A DNA stretch of 64,000 nucleotides from the NCBI RefSeq assembly GCF_014635085.1, contig NZ_BMCH01000005.1:62001-126000 (forward strand), written 5' to 3'. Shown piece by piece: positions 1-9,736 of the stretch. A model generated the notes under the pieces. It did no database searches and was not told where the DNA came from. It saw nothing but the letters and a program-made list of their open reading frames with translations. This stretch comes from Asaia siamensis. GTDB lineage: Bacteria; Pseudomonadota; Alphaproteobacteria; Acetobacterales; Acetobacteraceae. The position numbers and the translations under genes were made by a program. Numbering within the stretch: position 1 is the stretch's first letter; each line of letters opens with the position of its first letter.

Positions 1-1
1 G

Positions 2-511
2 CCGTGGAAGGAGGAGCAGATCACGCAATTCCTCGATCACTGGCCTGTTGGCACTGCGCCACGGCTAGCTCTGTTGTTGCTTCTCTACTCCGGACAACGG
101 CGCAGTGATGTGGTTCGTATGGGACGCCAGCATGTGCGCGGCGATCTGCTAGAGGTAACACAGCAAAAGACCGGAGCGTCTTTGATGATCCCGCTTCACT
201 CGGTCCTGGCGTATGAGCTGGAGCATGCACCCCAAGAAGGGACGTTTCTGCAAACCGGGAAGGGCGAGGCCTTCACAGCGAACGGATTCTATATGCGGTT
301 CAAATCGTGGCGCGCTGCAGCAGGCTTGCCAGACGGCCTCAGTCCGCACGGTTTGCGAAAGGCAGCCGCCCGACGACTCGCAGAAGCGGGATGTAGTGCG
401 CACCAGATCGCGGCGATTACAGGGCACGCCACTCTGTCAGAAGTCGAGCGGTATACCCGCGCAGCCGATCAGGAGATGCTTGCTCGCGCTGCTATGGCTA
501 AAATACGATAA
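2..511 (+). CDS. Tyrosine recombinase/phage integrase, 5'-truncated by window edge
   Basis: Site-specific recombinase catalytic domain. The frame is open to the left edge, so the N-terminal DNA-binding part lies outside. All catalytic residues of the family are visible in order: Arg in GQRRSD, Lys in QQKTGA, the HGLRK box (HxxR), the His of ITGHAT and the nucleophilic Tyr of ERYTRAAD near the C-terminus. The protein ends normally with AKIR and a TAA stop. It converges with the protease gene on the other strand. It is the likely integrase of the element ending at tRNA-Lys. Family assignment is secure; the target site is inferred. Confidence 0.88.
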   Translation, partial: PWKEEQITQFLDHWPVGTAPRLALLLLLYSGQRRSDVVRMGRQHVRGDLLEVTQQKTGASLMIPLHSVLAYELEHAPQEGTFLQTGKGEAFTANGFYMRFKSWRAAAGLPDGLSPHGLRKAAARRLAEAGCSAHQIAAITGHATLSEVERYTRAADQEMLARAAMAKIR

Positions 512-557
512 ATTTTTAAGCGTTCCAGACGGATGTATCCTCTCCAAGGGTGCGCCC

Positions 558-1445
558 TCAAGGGGGAGAACTTGTCGCCGAAGAGGATGCGACTGAAAGG
601 CTACATTGGCGTGTCTCATAAATTTTGCTGAGGTGATCGCTCCTGCTGTCATGATCGTACATGCAGTAGAGCAGCCAAATCCGCTGCCAAAGATCGTTTT
701 CCGGCGGGAGGTACTCGACGACAAGGCCTAGCTCTGAAGCTTCCTTGTGAGAGACGACGGATCCATGAGCCGGGAAGGTGTTGCGACTGGCTAGTGCTTC
801 GATTGCCTGCTCGACTTTCACAAGCTCGTGTGAGCGCATCATTCCACTCTGAAGAAGCTTCTTAGCAAGAGTCTTCGTCTGAGCGAGCGCGTATAGTCCG
901 AGCTTGTGCAGTGGAAAGTTCGTATGAGCGATCTGAGGATCGCTTAGAACGGAGCAAGGAATCCCATTCAATGATGGTTCGATAGGGCCTAGCTCAGACG
1001 TAGCCCCCATTACTATAGATTTAGCGCTCAAAGCGAGGAGTGTGCCGTTGCTTTTAGCTGCGTTCGCCACAATTACCCGAAGATCGTTGACCGAGTTTTC
1101 CAGCAGAGAAAGGATGCCTTCTGTCGCATCGGTTTGCCCTCCAACCGTCTCTAGGAAAAGATCAACCGGCTGGCCGCGAACATTGCCTAGTATCTCTTGC
1201 ATGTAGGCTAGGTCAGGTGGCGCTATCTCAGGCTCAGCCGAGTAGCGGTTTGCAAAATAGACGATCAATCTGCGCTTCGTGATCTGCTCAATGTCGCCAA
1301 TCAAGAGCTGCCGCAGATATCGGTTTTTTTGTCCCACCCAAAACAAGGGGGACTGCGCAGGTAGCGCAGTCCCCCTTGGAAACGACAAAGGTTTCAGGGG
1401 TGTATCACCCGAATCTGAATTGGCGGCTGGGCTTTCGGTCATCAT
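558..1445 (-). CDS. SDH-family (ClpP/SppA-fold) serine protease
   Basis: A 295-residue protein with the hallmarks of the 'serine dehydrogenase proteinase' family (ClpP-crotonase fold): an SPLFW...NRYLRQ start of the core, a VDLFLETVGGQTD strand, the nucleophile region AKSNGT, and SELGPIEPSL after it. The family is cytoplasmic or membrane-associated and linked to protein quality control, and is common on mobile elements; the substrate is unknown. The start at 1445 (ATGATG) has no good ribosome site and overlaps the upstream small ORF, suggesting translational coupling. A 15-bp perfect hairpin (1344-1378) lies in codons just before the conserved core, so a later start is possible. Confidence 0.75.
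   Translation of the reverse strand: MMTESPAANSDSGDTPLKPLSFPRGTALPAQSPLFWVGQKNRYLRQLLIGDIEQITKRRLIVYFANRYSAEPEIAPPDLAYMQEILGNVRGQPVDLFLETVGGQTDATEGILSLLENSVNDLRVIVANAAKSNGTLLALSAKSIVMGATSELGPIEPSLNGIPCSVLSDPQIAHTNFPLHKLGLYALAQTKTLAKKLLQSGMMRSHELVKVEQAIEALASRNTFPAHGSVVSHKEASELGLVVEYLPPENDLWQRIWLLYCMYDHDSRSDHLSKIYETRQCSLSVASSSATSSPP
1344..1378 (-). promoter_or_regulatory. Perfect 15-bp hairpin inside protease gene start, terminator-like
   Basis: Left arm 1344-1358, right arm 1364-1378, perfect complement, 5-nt loop. Read in the transcript direction (minus strand), the stem is GC-rich and is followed at once by TTTT, the form of an intrinsic terminator. It falls about 70-100 bp inside the annotated protease frame, between the small upstream ORF and the conserved protease core. 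It could act as an attenuator or limit read-through; function is inferred. Confidence 0.6.
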
Positions 1446-1626
1446 GGAGCAAATGCTGCCTCAAATCATCGCCGCTCGCAAGACGACGCATGGCTTCGTA
1501 ATCTGGCTTTCGCTCGCGGGGTTGCTCCTGCACCGTGGTGTCAACCTGACGCCCCGGGGCTTTAGGCTTCAGAACATCGCACAAATCAATTGAAGCGATA
1601 GCTGAATAGTCATGGCGGTTGAACAT
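1405..1626 (-). CDS. Small hypothetical protein coupled to SDH protease
   Basis: A 73-residue charged protein, begins MFNRHDYSAIASIDLCDV and ends RQFRFG. No family recognised and no membrane segment seen. The ATG at 1626 is preceded by AAGGAGC at a good distance, the best ribosome site in this element, which supports a real gene. Its 3' end overlaps the start of the protease gene by 41 bp, so the two are probably one transcript, with protease translation depending on this ORF. It could be a leader peptide rather than a functional protein. Confidence 0.5.
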   Translation of the reverse strand: MFNRHDYSAIASIDLCDVLKPKAPGRQVDTTVQEQPRERKPDYEAMRRLASGDDLRQHLLHDDRKPSRQFRFG

Positions 1627-1967
1627 AGGTTTGCTCCTTCGTGCCCTCGAACGCGCAAACGAACCGAATGATAGAATGGTTACATCTGAACAGGCCGGAT
1701 TTGAAAAATTTGGCCCTGAAAAGCGGTATTTGAGTTTATGCCGCTCGCGTTCGTATCACCGATATAAGAGGCAAATGAAAAAATAGGTATTGAAAATATG
1801 CGACAAACGGTTTTTTCCGGGTAAATCCTGTGGATAACTCTTGGGTGGAATTCAACAAGGAACTACCTAATTGCTCAACTACGGCGATGATCGAAGTGGA
1901 AAGCAAAGCCGGACAAATGTAAAACACCGTCCCAAAATGGCGGTTTTCTGCGGTTTTTTGGGGAGAG
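1627..1967. other. AT-rich intergenic stretch with a single perfect DnaA box
   Basis: No convincing gene. It holds the promoter side of the small ORF/protease pair and is clearly AT-richer than its surroundings. A perfect DnaA-box 9-mer (TGTGGATAA, 1829-1837) is present once. Two near-copies of GCGGTTTT lie at 1939-1959 just before the tRNA end. One DnaA box is not enough to call an origin. Confidence 0.5.
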
Positions 1968-2043
1968 TGGTGAACCGGGTGGGACTCGAACCCACGACCA
2001 TTCGATTAAAAGTCGAATGCTCTACCGGCTGAGCTACCGGTTC
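1968..2043 (-). tRNA. tRNA-Lys(TTT)
   Basis: The reverse strand folds as a 76-nt cloverleaf: acceptor GAACCGG/CCGGTTC, D stem GCTC/GAGC, anticodon stem TTCGA/TCGAA with loop CTTTTAA (anticodon TTT), T arm GTGGG-TTCGAGT-CCCAC, discriminator A and an encoded CCA. Reads AAA/AAG. Its 3' end faces the integrase-bearing element at 1-1967. Confidence 0.97.
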
Positions 2044-2082
2044 ACATGAGGCGTCTGGCTACAATATGCGCCAGAAGCCGTC

Positions 2083-2109
2083 AACCGACTGAATCAGGTT
2101 CAGCCGGTT
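2083..2109 (-). terminator. Hairpin downstream of cyclophilin gene
   Basis: Arms 2083-2093 and 2099-2109 pair over 11 bp with one G-U in the minus-strand transcript and a 5-nt loop. It lies 34 bp after the cyclophilin stop, between it and tRNA-Lys. There is no strong T-run on the minus side, so this is only a possible terminator. Confidence 0.4.
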
Positions 2110-2142
2110 TTCATGCGGCTTTTAAGGCCGTGATGCCTGGGA

Positions 2143-2616
2143 TCAGGCTTCGGGACGCATGGAGATGATGGTGTCGGGGTCTTTCACCATGCCCGACGAC
2201 CCTGCGCCACGCTTGATCTGGTCGATATGCTCCATGCCGGAAACGACCTGACCGGCGATGGTGTACTGGCCATCCAGCGAGGGGGTGGGCTGGAACATGA
2301 TGAAGAACTGGCTGTTGGCCGAGTTCGGGTTCATCGTGCGGGCCATGCCCAGCGTGCCGCGCTCGAACTTGGCTTCACGCGTGAATTCGGCCTTCAGATC
2401 GGGCAGATCGCTGCCGCCCGAACCGGTGCCGGTCGGGTCGCCGCCCTGTGCCATGAAGCCTTCGATGACACGATGAAACTTCACGCCGTCATAAAAGCCC
2501 TGCTCGGAAAGGGTGCGCAGGCGTTCGGCTGCAAGCGGGGCGATATCGGGACGCAGTTCGATCACGACGTCACCGGTCTTGAGCTTCATGACGAGGCGGT
2601 TATTGGTTTCGGACAT
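2143..2616 (-). CDS. ppiB: Cyclophilin-type peptidyl-prolyl cis-trans isomerase
   Basis: A 157-residue single-domain cyclophilin that catalyses cis-trans isomerisation of X-Pro bonds. Active-site signatures: FHRVIEGFMAQGGDPTGTG (catalytic Arg and Gln), NSANSQFFIMF, and SLDGQYTIAGQV, the usual PSLDGxYTxFG region. No signal peptide, so cytoplasmic. The ATG at 2616 has AAGGA ten bases upstream. It follows coaD on the same strand 45 bp away, and the pair probably share a transcript with gyrA. Could be named ppiA/ppiB depending on the genome; the family call is firm. Confidence 0.92.
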   Translation of the reverse strand: MSETNNRLVMKLKTGDVVIELRPDIAPLAAERLRTLSEQGFYDGVKFHRVIEGFMAQGGDPTGTGSGGSDLPDLKAEFTREAKFERGTLGMARTMNPNSANSQFFIMFQPTPSLDGQYTIAGQVVSGMEHIDQIKRGAGSSGMVKDPDTIISMRPEA

Positions 2617-2661
2617 TGACTTCTATCCTTGTGTTGGCGGAGCCCTGAAAGGCTACGCGGC

Positions 2662-3189
2662 CTATGTCGGCTTCTCTGCCGCGTTGGGCAAGAGACGCCG
2701 GGTGATATTCTCCGGCAGATAGGGGGCTATATCGCCCCCATAGGCAAGGAGTTCGCGCACGAGACTTGAAGAGATCAGGCGGTGCTCTTCACGCGCTGTG
2801 AGAAACAGGGTTTCGAGTTCGGGAGCAAGCGTGCGATTGACGGCTGCCATGGGCATTTCGCTGGTCAGGTCCGACTCCGAACGCAGCCCCCTGACGATGA
2901 AGCGCGCACCATGGGCGCGAGCTGCCTCGACCATGAGGGTTTCGAACGGGGCAACGCTGACCTGAGCGAGGCCTGCAAGTGCAAAGGTCTCGGTGATGGC
3001 GGCGCAACGCTCGTCTATGGCGATGCGCGGGGCCTTGCGGGGGTTGAGGGCGACCCCAATCACGAGACGGTCGAGGATGCCCAATGCGCGGCGGGCTATA
3101 TCGAGATGGCCCAGGGTGAACGGATCGAACGTGCCGGGATAGAACCCGACACGTTCGCGGCTCAGGGAGGCGTCAGTTTGCACTGTCAT
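2662..3189 (-). CDS. coaD: Phosphopantetheine adenylyltransferase
   Basis: Transfers AMP from ATP to 4'-phosphopantetheine, the penultimate step of coenzyme A synthesis. Nucleotidyltransferase signature [16 protein letters not shown] with the TxGH box at residues 25-28, the RGLRSESD segment, and the C-terminal ISSSLVRE motif. A longer frame starts at 3258, but its extra 23 residues are Arg/Pro-rich and lie inside gyrA; the ATG at 3189 (MTVQTDAS) gives 175 residues, a normal CoaD length, overlapping the gyrA stop by 17 bp. Cytoplasmic, hexameric in the family. Confidence 0.92.
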   Translation of the reverse strand: MTVQTDASLSRERVGFYPGTFDPFTLGHLDIARRALGILDRLVIGVALNPRKAPRIAIDERCAAITETFALAGLAQVSVAPFETLMVEAARAHGARFIVRGLRSESDLTSEMPMAAVNRTLAPELETLFLTAREEHRLISSSLVRELLAYGGDIAPYLPENITRRLLPNAAEKPT

Positions 3190-6025
3190 CCGGTGTTGAG
3201 TCGCCGGAAGAGGGCGTTTCCGAAGAGGCCGTCTCCTGTGCGCCGGAAACAGCGGCATCCGATTCCTCGAGCGACGTTTCGGCGTCGTCTGCTTCCGTGC
3301 CTTCCGATTCTGCGACGGGGAAGATGCTGGTCACGCGTTCTTCTGCGCCGACGCGGAACAGGGTGACGCCGCTGGCCTGACGGGCCATGACGCGCACCTG
3401 CGAGACGGGAACGCGGATCAGGCGACCGACATCGGTGACCATCATCACGTCAGTGCCGTCGAGGGTGGGGAGGGTCGCAACAACCTCACGACCGCGCTTC
3501 GGGTTGGTTAGCGTCATATTGGCAATACCCTGACCGCCGCGACCGCTGACGCGATATTCATACGCTGACGAGCGGCGCCCGAAGCCGGCATCGGTAACGG
3601 TGAGCAGGATTTCTTCCTGAGCGGCGAGCTCGTCGAAACGCTCCTGCGTCAGATCGCCGGCATCGATGGCCTCATCGGCATCGTCAGAGGCGATCTCTTC
3701 GATTTCTTCCTCTGTGCCTGCGGCGTTTGCAGCAGCTTCTGCGCGGCGCCTGGCGTTGGCTGCGCGCAGATAGGCAGAGCGTTCCTCGACGCTGGCATCG
3801 ACATGGTTGAGGATGCAGAGCGAATTGACTTCGTCGCCTGTAGCGAGACGGATGCCGCGTACGCCCGAACTGTCGCGCCCGGCGAAGACGCGCAGCGTGT
3901 CATCGGTGATCTGGAAGCGGATGGAGCGGGCCTTGCGTGTGGCCAGGAAAACGTCCTGACCTTCGCGGCAGGTGGCAACACCCACGAGGCTATCGCCTTC
4001 ATCGAGCTTCATGGCGATCAGGCCTGAAGCTCGGATATTCTTGAAATCACTCAGGCGATTGCGTCGGACATTGCCGCTGGCCGTTGCGAAGACGAGGTGC
4101 AGATCTTCCCACTGCTCCTCTTCCTGCGGGAGGGCGAGAATGGCCGTGATGGAATCTGTGCCCAGATCGGGCAGGAGATTGACGAGGGCGCGCCCCTTGG
4201 CCGTGGGAGAGGCCTCTGGCAGGCGCCAGATCTTCTCACGATAGGCCTTGCCGCCCGAAGAGAAGAACATGACCCATTGATGGGTATGGGCATTGAAGCT
4301 GTTGACGATGACATCATCGCCGCGACGCCCTGCTGCCGTACGACCGCGACCGCCGCGGTTCTGGGCGCGGAAGATCTCGAGCGGAGTGCGCTTGATGAAG
4401 CCGTCACGGGTGATGGTGACGACCATCTGGCCGGGCTCGATCAGGCTTTCATCCGACTGGTCGCCCAGCGCATCCGAAATTTCGGTCATGCGCGGCGTGG
4501 CGATTTCGGCACGGGCCAGAAGCAGCTCGTGACGCATCACTTCCATACGGCGGATATGGCTGCCGATGATGTCGAGCAATTCGTTGATCTTGGTGGCGAC
4601 CTCGCTCAGTTCGCCCTGGATCTTGTCGCGCTCCAGACCGGTCAGGCGCTGCAGGCGCAGTTCGAGAATGCCGCGTGCCTGAACCTCGGTGAGGTGCACC
4701 TTGCCATCGACGATGACATTGCCCTCGTCATGGATCAGTTCGATGAGCGGCTGCACATCGGCAGCATTCCAGGCGCGGGCCATGAGCGATTCACGCGCAG
4801 TGGCGGCATCGGGGGCACTGCGGATAAGCGCGATGACCTCATCGATATTGGCCACGGCGATGACGAGGCCGACCAGCAGATGGCCACGGTCACGCACCTT
4901 GTTCAGATCAAAGCGCGAGCGGCGCAGAATGACGTCTTCGCGGAAGCGGATGAAGGCTTCCAGAACGTCCTTGAGGCCCATTGTACGGGGCTTGCCGTCA
5001 TCGAGCGCGAGGCAGTTGACGCTGAACGAGGTCTGAAGCTGGGTGAAGCGGTAAAGCTGGTTCAGCACCACCTCGGGGGTCGCGTCGCGCTTGAGCTCGA
5101 TCACGATACGCATGCCGGAGCGATCGCTTTCGTCGCGGATGTCGGAAATACCCTCGATTTCCTTGGCGCGAACGAGATCGGCGATCTTTTCCTGCAGCGT
5201 TGCCTTGTTCACCTGATACGGGATTTCGGTGACGACAATCGCCTGACGGTCCTTGCGGATATCCTCGATTTCGGCGCGGGCGCGCATCGGCACGGAGCCA
5301 CGACCCGTCTCAAAAGCCTGGCGGATGCCGCGGCGACCCATGATGATGCCGCCCGTCGGGAAGTCAGGGCCGGGGATGATCTTCATCAGATCGTCGAGCG
5401 TGGCTTCCGGATTTTCAATCAGGGCAAGCGTTGCGTCGATGACTTCGCCGGGGTTATGCGTCGGGATATTGGTTGCCATGCCGACGGCGATGCCGGAGGC
5501 GCCATTGACCAGCAGATTGGGGAAGGCGGCCGGCAGAACCTTGGGTTCGCTCTCGCTTTCGTCGTAGTTCGGCTGGAAATCGACCGTGTCGCGGTCGATA
5601 TCGTCGAGCAGGAAGGACGCCGATTTGGCCAGGCGCGCTTCTGTGTAACGCATGGCGGCCGGACTATCGCCGTCAACCGAGCCAAAATTGCCCTGACCGT
5701 CGATGAGACGGACGCGCATGGACCAGGACTGGGCCATACGCACCATGGCGTCATAGATCGAGCTGTCGCCATGGGGATGGTATTTACCCATGACATCACC
5801 GACCGCGCGGGCCGATTTGCGATAGGGCTTGTCGGAGGTAAAGCCGCTCTCACGCATGGCGTAGAGAATGCGGCGATGGACCGGTTTGAGACCGTCACGC
5901 ACATCCGGCAGCGCACGCGACACAATGACCGACATGGCATAGGCGAGATAGGAGGAGCGCATTTCCTCCTCAATGGTCACCGGGATCTGGTCAGTCGGGG
6001 CGGCGGGCGGCGTCAGGTCGGTCAA
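3173..6025 (-). CDS. gyrA: DNA gyrase subunit A
   Basis: Breakage-reunion subunit of gyrase, which introduces negative supercoils with GyrB. 950 residues. Seen: the active-site Tyr127 in AAMRYTE, the quinolone-determining segment around [12 protein letters not shown] (residues 81-92) with Ser88 and Asp92 at the positions matching E. coli Ser83 and Asp87, so no classic resistance change, and a GyrA box QNRGGRG before the C-terminal beta-pinwheel. The C-terminal domain carries a roughly 50-residue Ala/Glu/Asp-rich insertion ([10 protein letters not shown] to [10 protein letters not shown]), as in other alphaproteobacteria, plus an acidic Ser/Asp/Glu tail. Upstream is ssb, downstream coaD overlaps. 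Confidence 0.97.
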   Translation of the reverse strand: MTDLTPPAAPTDQIPVTIEEEMRSSYLAYAMSVIVSRALPDVRDGLKPVHRRILYAMRESGFTSDKPYRKSARAVGDVMGKYHPHGDSSIYDAMVRMAQSWSMRVRLIDGQGNFGSVDGDSPAAMRYTEARLAKSASFLLDDIDRDTVDFQPNYDESESEPKVLPAAFPNLLVNGASGIAVGMATNIPTHNPGEVIDATLALIENPEATLDDLMKIIPGPDFPTGGIIMGRRGIRQAFETGRGSVPMRARAEIEDIRKDRQAIVVTEIPYQVNKATLQEKIADLVRAKEIEGISDIRDESDRSGMRIVIELKRDATPEVVLNQLYRFTQLQTSFSVNCLALDDGKPRTMGLKDVLEAFIRFREDVILRRSRFDLNKVRDRGHLLVGLVIAVANIDEVIALIRSAPDAATARESLMARAWNAADVQPLIELIHDEGNVIVDGKVHLTEVQARGILELRLQRLTGLERDKIQGELSEVATKINELLDIIGSHIRRMEVMRHELLLARAEIATPRMTEISDALGDQSDESLIEPGQMVVTITRDGFIKRTPLEIFRAQNRGGRGRTAAGRRGDDVIVNSFNAHTHQWVMFFSSGGKAYREKIWRLPEASPTAKGRALVNLLPDLGTDSITAILALPQEEEQWEDLHLVFATASGNVRRNRLSDFKNIRASGLIAMKLDEGDSLVGVATCREGQDVFLATRKARSIRFQITDDTLRVFAGRDSSGVRGIRLATGDEVNSLCILNHVDASVEERSAYLRAANARRRAEAAANAAGTEEEIEEIASDDADEAIDAGDLTQERFDELAAQEEILLTVTDAGFGRRSSAYEYRVSGRGGQGIANMTLTNPKRGREVVATLPTLDGTDVMMVTDVGRLIRVPVSQVRVMARQASGVTLFRVGAEERVTSIFPVAESEGTEADDAETSLEESDAAVSGAQETASSETPSSGDSTPDDSAN

Positions 6026-6080
6026 GGCAGGTCCGTCTTGTTGTCTTTGAGGTCAGGGCGGGGCGGTCAGGCTTACGCGA

Positions 6081-6629
6081 TCAGAACGGGATCTCGTCGT
6101 CCAGATCACCACCCGGTGCGTCCCAGCCGCCGCCGTTGTTGCCGCCACCATTGCGAGCGGGCTGCTGGTTCATGCCGCCATTATTGCGCGCAGGCGAATT
6201 GCCGCCGCCATAGGAGCGCGACGGGCCGCTTTCGTAGCCGCCACCGCCACCCATGCCGCCACCGGAATCGCCATCGCGGTTGTTGTCGAGCAGGGTGAGC
6301 TCGCCGCGGAAGCGATCCAGAACGATTTCGGTGGTGTAGCGCTCCTGGCCGGACTGATCAGTCCATTTGCGTGTCTGGAGCTGGCCTTCGACATAGACCT
6401 TGCGGCCCTTGCGCAGGAAGCGTTCGGCGACATCGGCCAGACGTTCGTTGAAAATCACGACGCGATGCCACTCGGTGCGCTCCTTGCGCTCGCCAGAGGC
6501 GCGGTCGTTCCAGCTTTCGGATGTGGCAATGGTCAGGTTGACGATCTTGGAGCCAGACTGGGCATTCCGTGTTTCCGGGTCGCGACCCAGATTACCCACG
6601 AGAATGACCTTGTTCACACTTCCTGCCAT
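6081..6629 (-). CDS. ssb: Single-stranded DNA-binding protein
   Basis: Coats single-stranded DNA in replication, repair and recombination. 182 residues: an N-terminal OB fold ([19 protein letters not shown] to [12 protein letters not shown], about 1-115), then a Gly/Asn/Gln-rich flexible linker, and the conserved acidic tip DLDDEIPF that binds partner proteins. Divergent from uvrA across about 170 bp, an arrangement known in many bacteria, often with SOS control; no convincing LexA box was found in the gap. It precedes gyrA on the same strand by 55 bp. Confidence 0.96.
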   Translation of the reverse strand: MAGSVNKVILVGNLGRDPETRNAQSGSKIVNLTIATSESWNDRASGERKERTEWHRVVIFNERLADVAERFLRKGRKVYVEGQLQTRKWTDQSGQERYTTEIVLDRFRGELTLLDNNRDGDSGGGMGGGGGYESGPSRSYGGGNSPARNNGGMNQQPARNGGGNNGGGWDAPGGDLDDEIPF

Positions 6630-6802
6630 GGCGACCGACCCTACATCCTGAAAATATAGACCATCTTAGCCCAGCAGAACGCTGCCGTCACGCCTGTGAC
6701 CGAACGACGCTCGACTTTAATCCTGCGAGCAGCAATCTTACATGGGTCTCGAAACGTTCTCGTTTTCCGACCCCCCTTTCGATTCTTCCTCGCGTGGTGC
6801 TG

Positions 6803-9736
6803 ATGTCTGATCTGCCGTACAACCAGTCCATTCGTGTGCGCGGCGCCCGTGTGCACAATCTGAAGAATATCGACGCCGATATTCCCAGGGACCAGCTGAC
6901 GGTCATCACGGGGCTTTCGGGCTCCGGCAAATCCTCCCTGGCTTTCGATACGATCTATGCCGAGGGGCAGAGGCGTTATGTCGAGAGCCTGTCGGCTTAT
7001 GCGCGCCAGTTTCTGGAACTGATGGGCAAGCCGGATGTGGATTCGATCGAGGGCCTCTCACCGGCCATTTCGATCGAGCAGAAAACCACCTCGAAAAATC
7101 CGCGCTCGACTGTGGGGACCATTACCGAGATTCATGATTACATGCGCCTGCTCTGGGCGCGTGCGGGTGTTCCCTATTCACCGGCAACCGGACTGCCGAT
7201 CGAGGCGCAGACGGTCAGCCAGATGGTGGACCGGGTGATGGCGCTGCCTGAAGGCACGCGCCTGCTGCTGCTTGCACCGGTGATTCGTGATCGCAAGGGA
7301 GAGTATCGAAAGGAGCTTGCAGAGCTTCAGCGCAAGGGCTTCACGCGGGTCAAGGTTGATGGCGAGACCTACGAAATTGCCGAGGCGCCTCATCTCAACC
7401 GCAAGCTGCGTCATACGGTCGAAGTGGTTGTCGATCGTGTTGTGGTGAAGGCTGGAATCGAGACGCGACTGGCAGATAGTTTCGAGACGGCGCTGGGTCT
7501 GGCGGATGGCGTGGCCTATGCCGAGCCTGTGCTGCGCGAGGGAGAGAAGGCCACAATCGAGCATATGGTCTTCTCTGCCAAATTTGCGTGTCCTGTCAGC
7601 GGGTTTACGCTTGAGGAAATCGAGCCGCGTCTGTTTTCGTTCAATGCTCCGATGGGTGCCTGTCCGGTCTGTGACGGCATCGGGACGGAAACGCATTTCG
7701 ATGCGCGTCTGGTCGTGCCGGATGAGACGCTGTCTCTGGCAGAGGGAGCAATCGCGCCCTGGCGGGATGCCAAGACGCCTTGGTATGACCAGACGCTTGA
7801 GGCGCTGGCGCGTCACTTCAGGGAGAAGATGACGACGCCCTGGAAAAACCTCGGCGAGGGGTTCCGCAAGGTTCTTCTGGAAGGGGGCGAGGACTCTGTT
7901 CTGTTCACCTATAAGGATGGCAAGCGCGCCTATGAGCTGAGCAAGCCTTTTGAAGGGGTGATGCGCAATCTGCAGCGCCGTCTGGCAGAGACGGACAGCA
8001 TGTGGGTGCGTGAAGAGATGTCGCGCTATCAGTCCGATGTGCCGTGTCATGCCTGTCACGGGGCGCGACTGCGACCTGAGGCGCTTTGCGTACGGGTGAA
8101 CCATCTTAATGTGGCTCAGGCCTCCGATCTGACCATTCGCCGGGCGCTTGACTGGTTTGGTGGGGTTGAGGCTTCCCTGACGTCACAGCGGGCCGAGATT
8201 GCGCGTCGTATTCTGCGCGAGATTCTGGATCGATTGCGCTTTCTGGATGATGTCGGTCTCGACTACCTGACGCTGTCACGCGGATCTGCCACGCTTTCGG
8301 GCGGAGAGAGCCAGCGTATTCGCCTGGCAAGCCAGATTGGCTCGGGGCTGACCGGGGTGCTCTACGTGCTGGATGAGCCCTCTATCGGATTGCACCAGCG
8401 CGACAACGAGCGGCTTCTGGGCACGCTCGACCGTCTCAAGAAGCTCGGTAATACGGTAATCGTTGTCGAGCATGACGAGGATGCAATCAGGGCTGCTGAC
8501 TGGCTGATCGATATGGGCCCCGGAGCCGGTGCGCTTGGTGGCACGGTGGTGGCAAGCGGCACGCCGGATGAGGTCGCGAAAAACACGGCCAGTATCACGG
8601 GCGATTATCTCTCGGGCAGGCGGATGGTGCCCGTGCCGGAGAAGAGGCGTCCCTACGATGAAAAGCGTATGCTCAGCGTTGTCGGGGCCACGGGTAACAA
8701 CCTTCATGACGTGACGGCACGTATCCCGCTCGGGTGTTTCGTGGCGGTGACGGGTGTGTCCGGTGGTGGCAAATCCACCCTTGTGGTCGACACGCTCTAC
8801 AAGGCGCTGTCGCGCGAGCTGATGGGCTCAAGCCAGTCTCCCCTGCCTTATCGGGCGCTTGAGGGTGTGGAGCATCTCGACAAGATCATTGATATCGATC
8901 AGTCGCCGATCGGGCGCACCCCGCGTTCGAACCCCGCGACCTATACGGATCTCTTCACACCGATACGCGACTGGTTCGCAGAGCTGCCAGAGGCCAAGGC
9001 GCGCGGCTACAAGCCGGGCCGGTTCTCATTCAACGTCAAGGGCGGTCGCTGCGAGGCCTGCCAGGGCGATGGCGTTCTCAAGATCGAGATGCATTTTCTG
9101 CCCGATGTTTTCGTGACCTGCGATACCTGCAAGGGGCAGCGCTATAATCGCGAGACGCTCGATGTGAAATTCCGCGGCAAGTCGATTGCCGATGTGCTGG
9201 CAATGACGGTCGATGAGGCGCTGCCTTTCTTCCACGCCGTACCGCGTATTCGTGACAGGCTGGCGATACTGCAGCAGGTGGGTCTTGGCTATGTCACGCT
9301 CGGGCAGCAGGCGACGACCCTCTCGGGCGGTGAGGCGCAGCGCGTCAAACTGTCGAAGGAACTGGCAAAGCGGGCGACAGGGCGAACGCTTTATATCCTG
9401 GATGAACCGACAACCGGGCTTCATACCGAAGACGTTCGCAAGCTGCTCGATGTGCTGCACGCGCTTGTCGATCAGGGTAATACCGTTCTTGTGATCGAGC
9501 ATAATCTGGATGTGATCAAAACGGCGGATTGGCTGATTGATATCGGACCGGAAGGCGGCGACGGTGGGGGCAGGATTGTGGCGGAAGGGCCGCCTGAGGT
9601 CATCGCGGCAACGCCCGAGAGCCATACAGGGCGGTTTCTGGCGCCGCTGCTGCCTGCACGATCCAGCCCGGTCGTAACACCTGTCAAAAAGAAGAAGGCC
9701 ACTACAGTGGCCCGTCGAAAGGTGCGTGCTTCATGA
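6803..9736 (+). CDS. uvrA: Excinuclease ABC subunit A
   Basis: Damage-recognition ATPase of nucleotide excision repair, acting as a dimer with UvrB. Two ABC modules: Walker [10 protein letters not shown] (37-45) and GVSGGGKST, signatures [12 protein letters not shown] and [12 protein letters not shown], each followed by a DEP Walker B. Zinc-binding segments include [10 protein letters not shown] and CEACQGDG...CDTCKGQR. A Lys/Arg-rich tail ([17 protein letters not shown]) extends past the usual end. GTG codons at 6794 and 6797 would also be in frame; ATG 6803 (MSDLPYNQ) is preferred but there is no strong ribosome site. The stop overlaps the next gene by ATGA. Confidence 0.97.
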   Translation: MSDLPYNQSIRVRGARVHNLKNIDADIPRDQLTVITGLSGSGKSSLAFDTIYAEGQRRYVESLSAYARQFLELMGKPDVDSIEGLSPAISIEQKTTSKNPRSTVGTITEIHDYMRLLWARAGVPYSPATGLPIEAQTVSQMVDRVMALPEGTRLLLLAPVIRDRKGEYRKELAELQRKGFTRVKVDGETYEIAEAPHLNRKLRHTVEVVVDRVVVKAGIETRLADSFETALGLADGVAYAEPVLREGEKATIEHMVFSAKFACPVSGFTLEEIEPRLFSFNAPMGACPVCDGIGTETHFDARLVVPDETLSLAEGAIAPWRDAKTPWYDQTLEALARHFREKMTTPWKNLGEGFRKVLLEGGEDSVLFTYKDGKRAYELSKPFEGVMRNLQRRLAETDSMWVREEMSRYQSDVPCHACHGARLRPEALCVRVNHLNVAQASDLTIRRALDWFGGVEASLTSQRAEIARRILREILDRLRFLDDVGLDYLTLSRGSATLSGGESQRIRLASQIGSGLTGVLYVLDEPSIGLHQRDNERLLGTLDRLKKLGNTVIVVEHDEDAIRAADWLIDMGPGAGALGGTVVASGTPDEVAKNTASITGDYLSGRRMVPVPEKRRPYDEKRMLSVVGATGNNLHDVTARIPLGCFVAVTGVSGGGKSTLVVDTLYKALSRELMGSSQSPLPYRALEGVEHLDKIIDIDQSPIGRTPRSNPATYTDLFTPIRDWFAELPEAKARGYKPGRFSFNVKGGRCEACQGDGVLKIEMHFLPDVFVTCDTCKGQRYNRETLDVKFRGKSIADVLAMTVDEALPFFHAVPRIRDRLAILQQVGLGYVTLGQQATTLSGGEAQRVKLSKELAKRATGRTLYILDEPTTGLHTEDVRKLLDVLHALVDQGNTVLVIEHNLDVIKTADWLIDIGPEGGDGGGRIVAEGPPEVIAATPESHTGRFLAPLLPARSSPVVTPVKKKKATTVARRKVRAS

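Larger units (their letters stand above)
1..1967. mobile_element. Right end of a probable integrated element at tRNA-Lys
   Basis: Seen: a tyrosine recombinase gene running off the left edge, two accessory genes on the opposite strand, then an AT-rich stretch that stops at the 3' end of a tRNA gene. Known: tyrosine-recombinase elements commonly insert at tRNA 3' ends, leaving the tRNA intact at one side. Inference: this is the tRNA-proximal end of an island whose other end lies left of the window. No second copy of the tRNA 3' end was seen here, so the attachment site is not proven. Confidence 0.45.

Noticed and set aside
1829-1837. Replication origin near tRNA-Lys
   Set aside because: Only one DnaA box and no dnaA, parAB or repeated 9-mers or 13-mers.
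1736-1927. 63-codon ORF in the gap before tRNA-Lys
   Set aside because: AT-rich, no ribosome site, no family, unlikely composition.
4097-6298. A 733-codon open frame on the plus strand opposite gyrA
   Set aside because: It mirrors the gyrA reading frame, lacks any recognisable domain, and gyrA is certain. High-GC antisense frames like this are expected by codon bias.
6660-6800. Possible LexA box between ssb and uvrA
   Set aside because: Only degenerate matches to the alphaproteobacterial GTTC-N7-GTTC pattern were seen (for example around 6702-6716), each with two mismatches.
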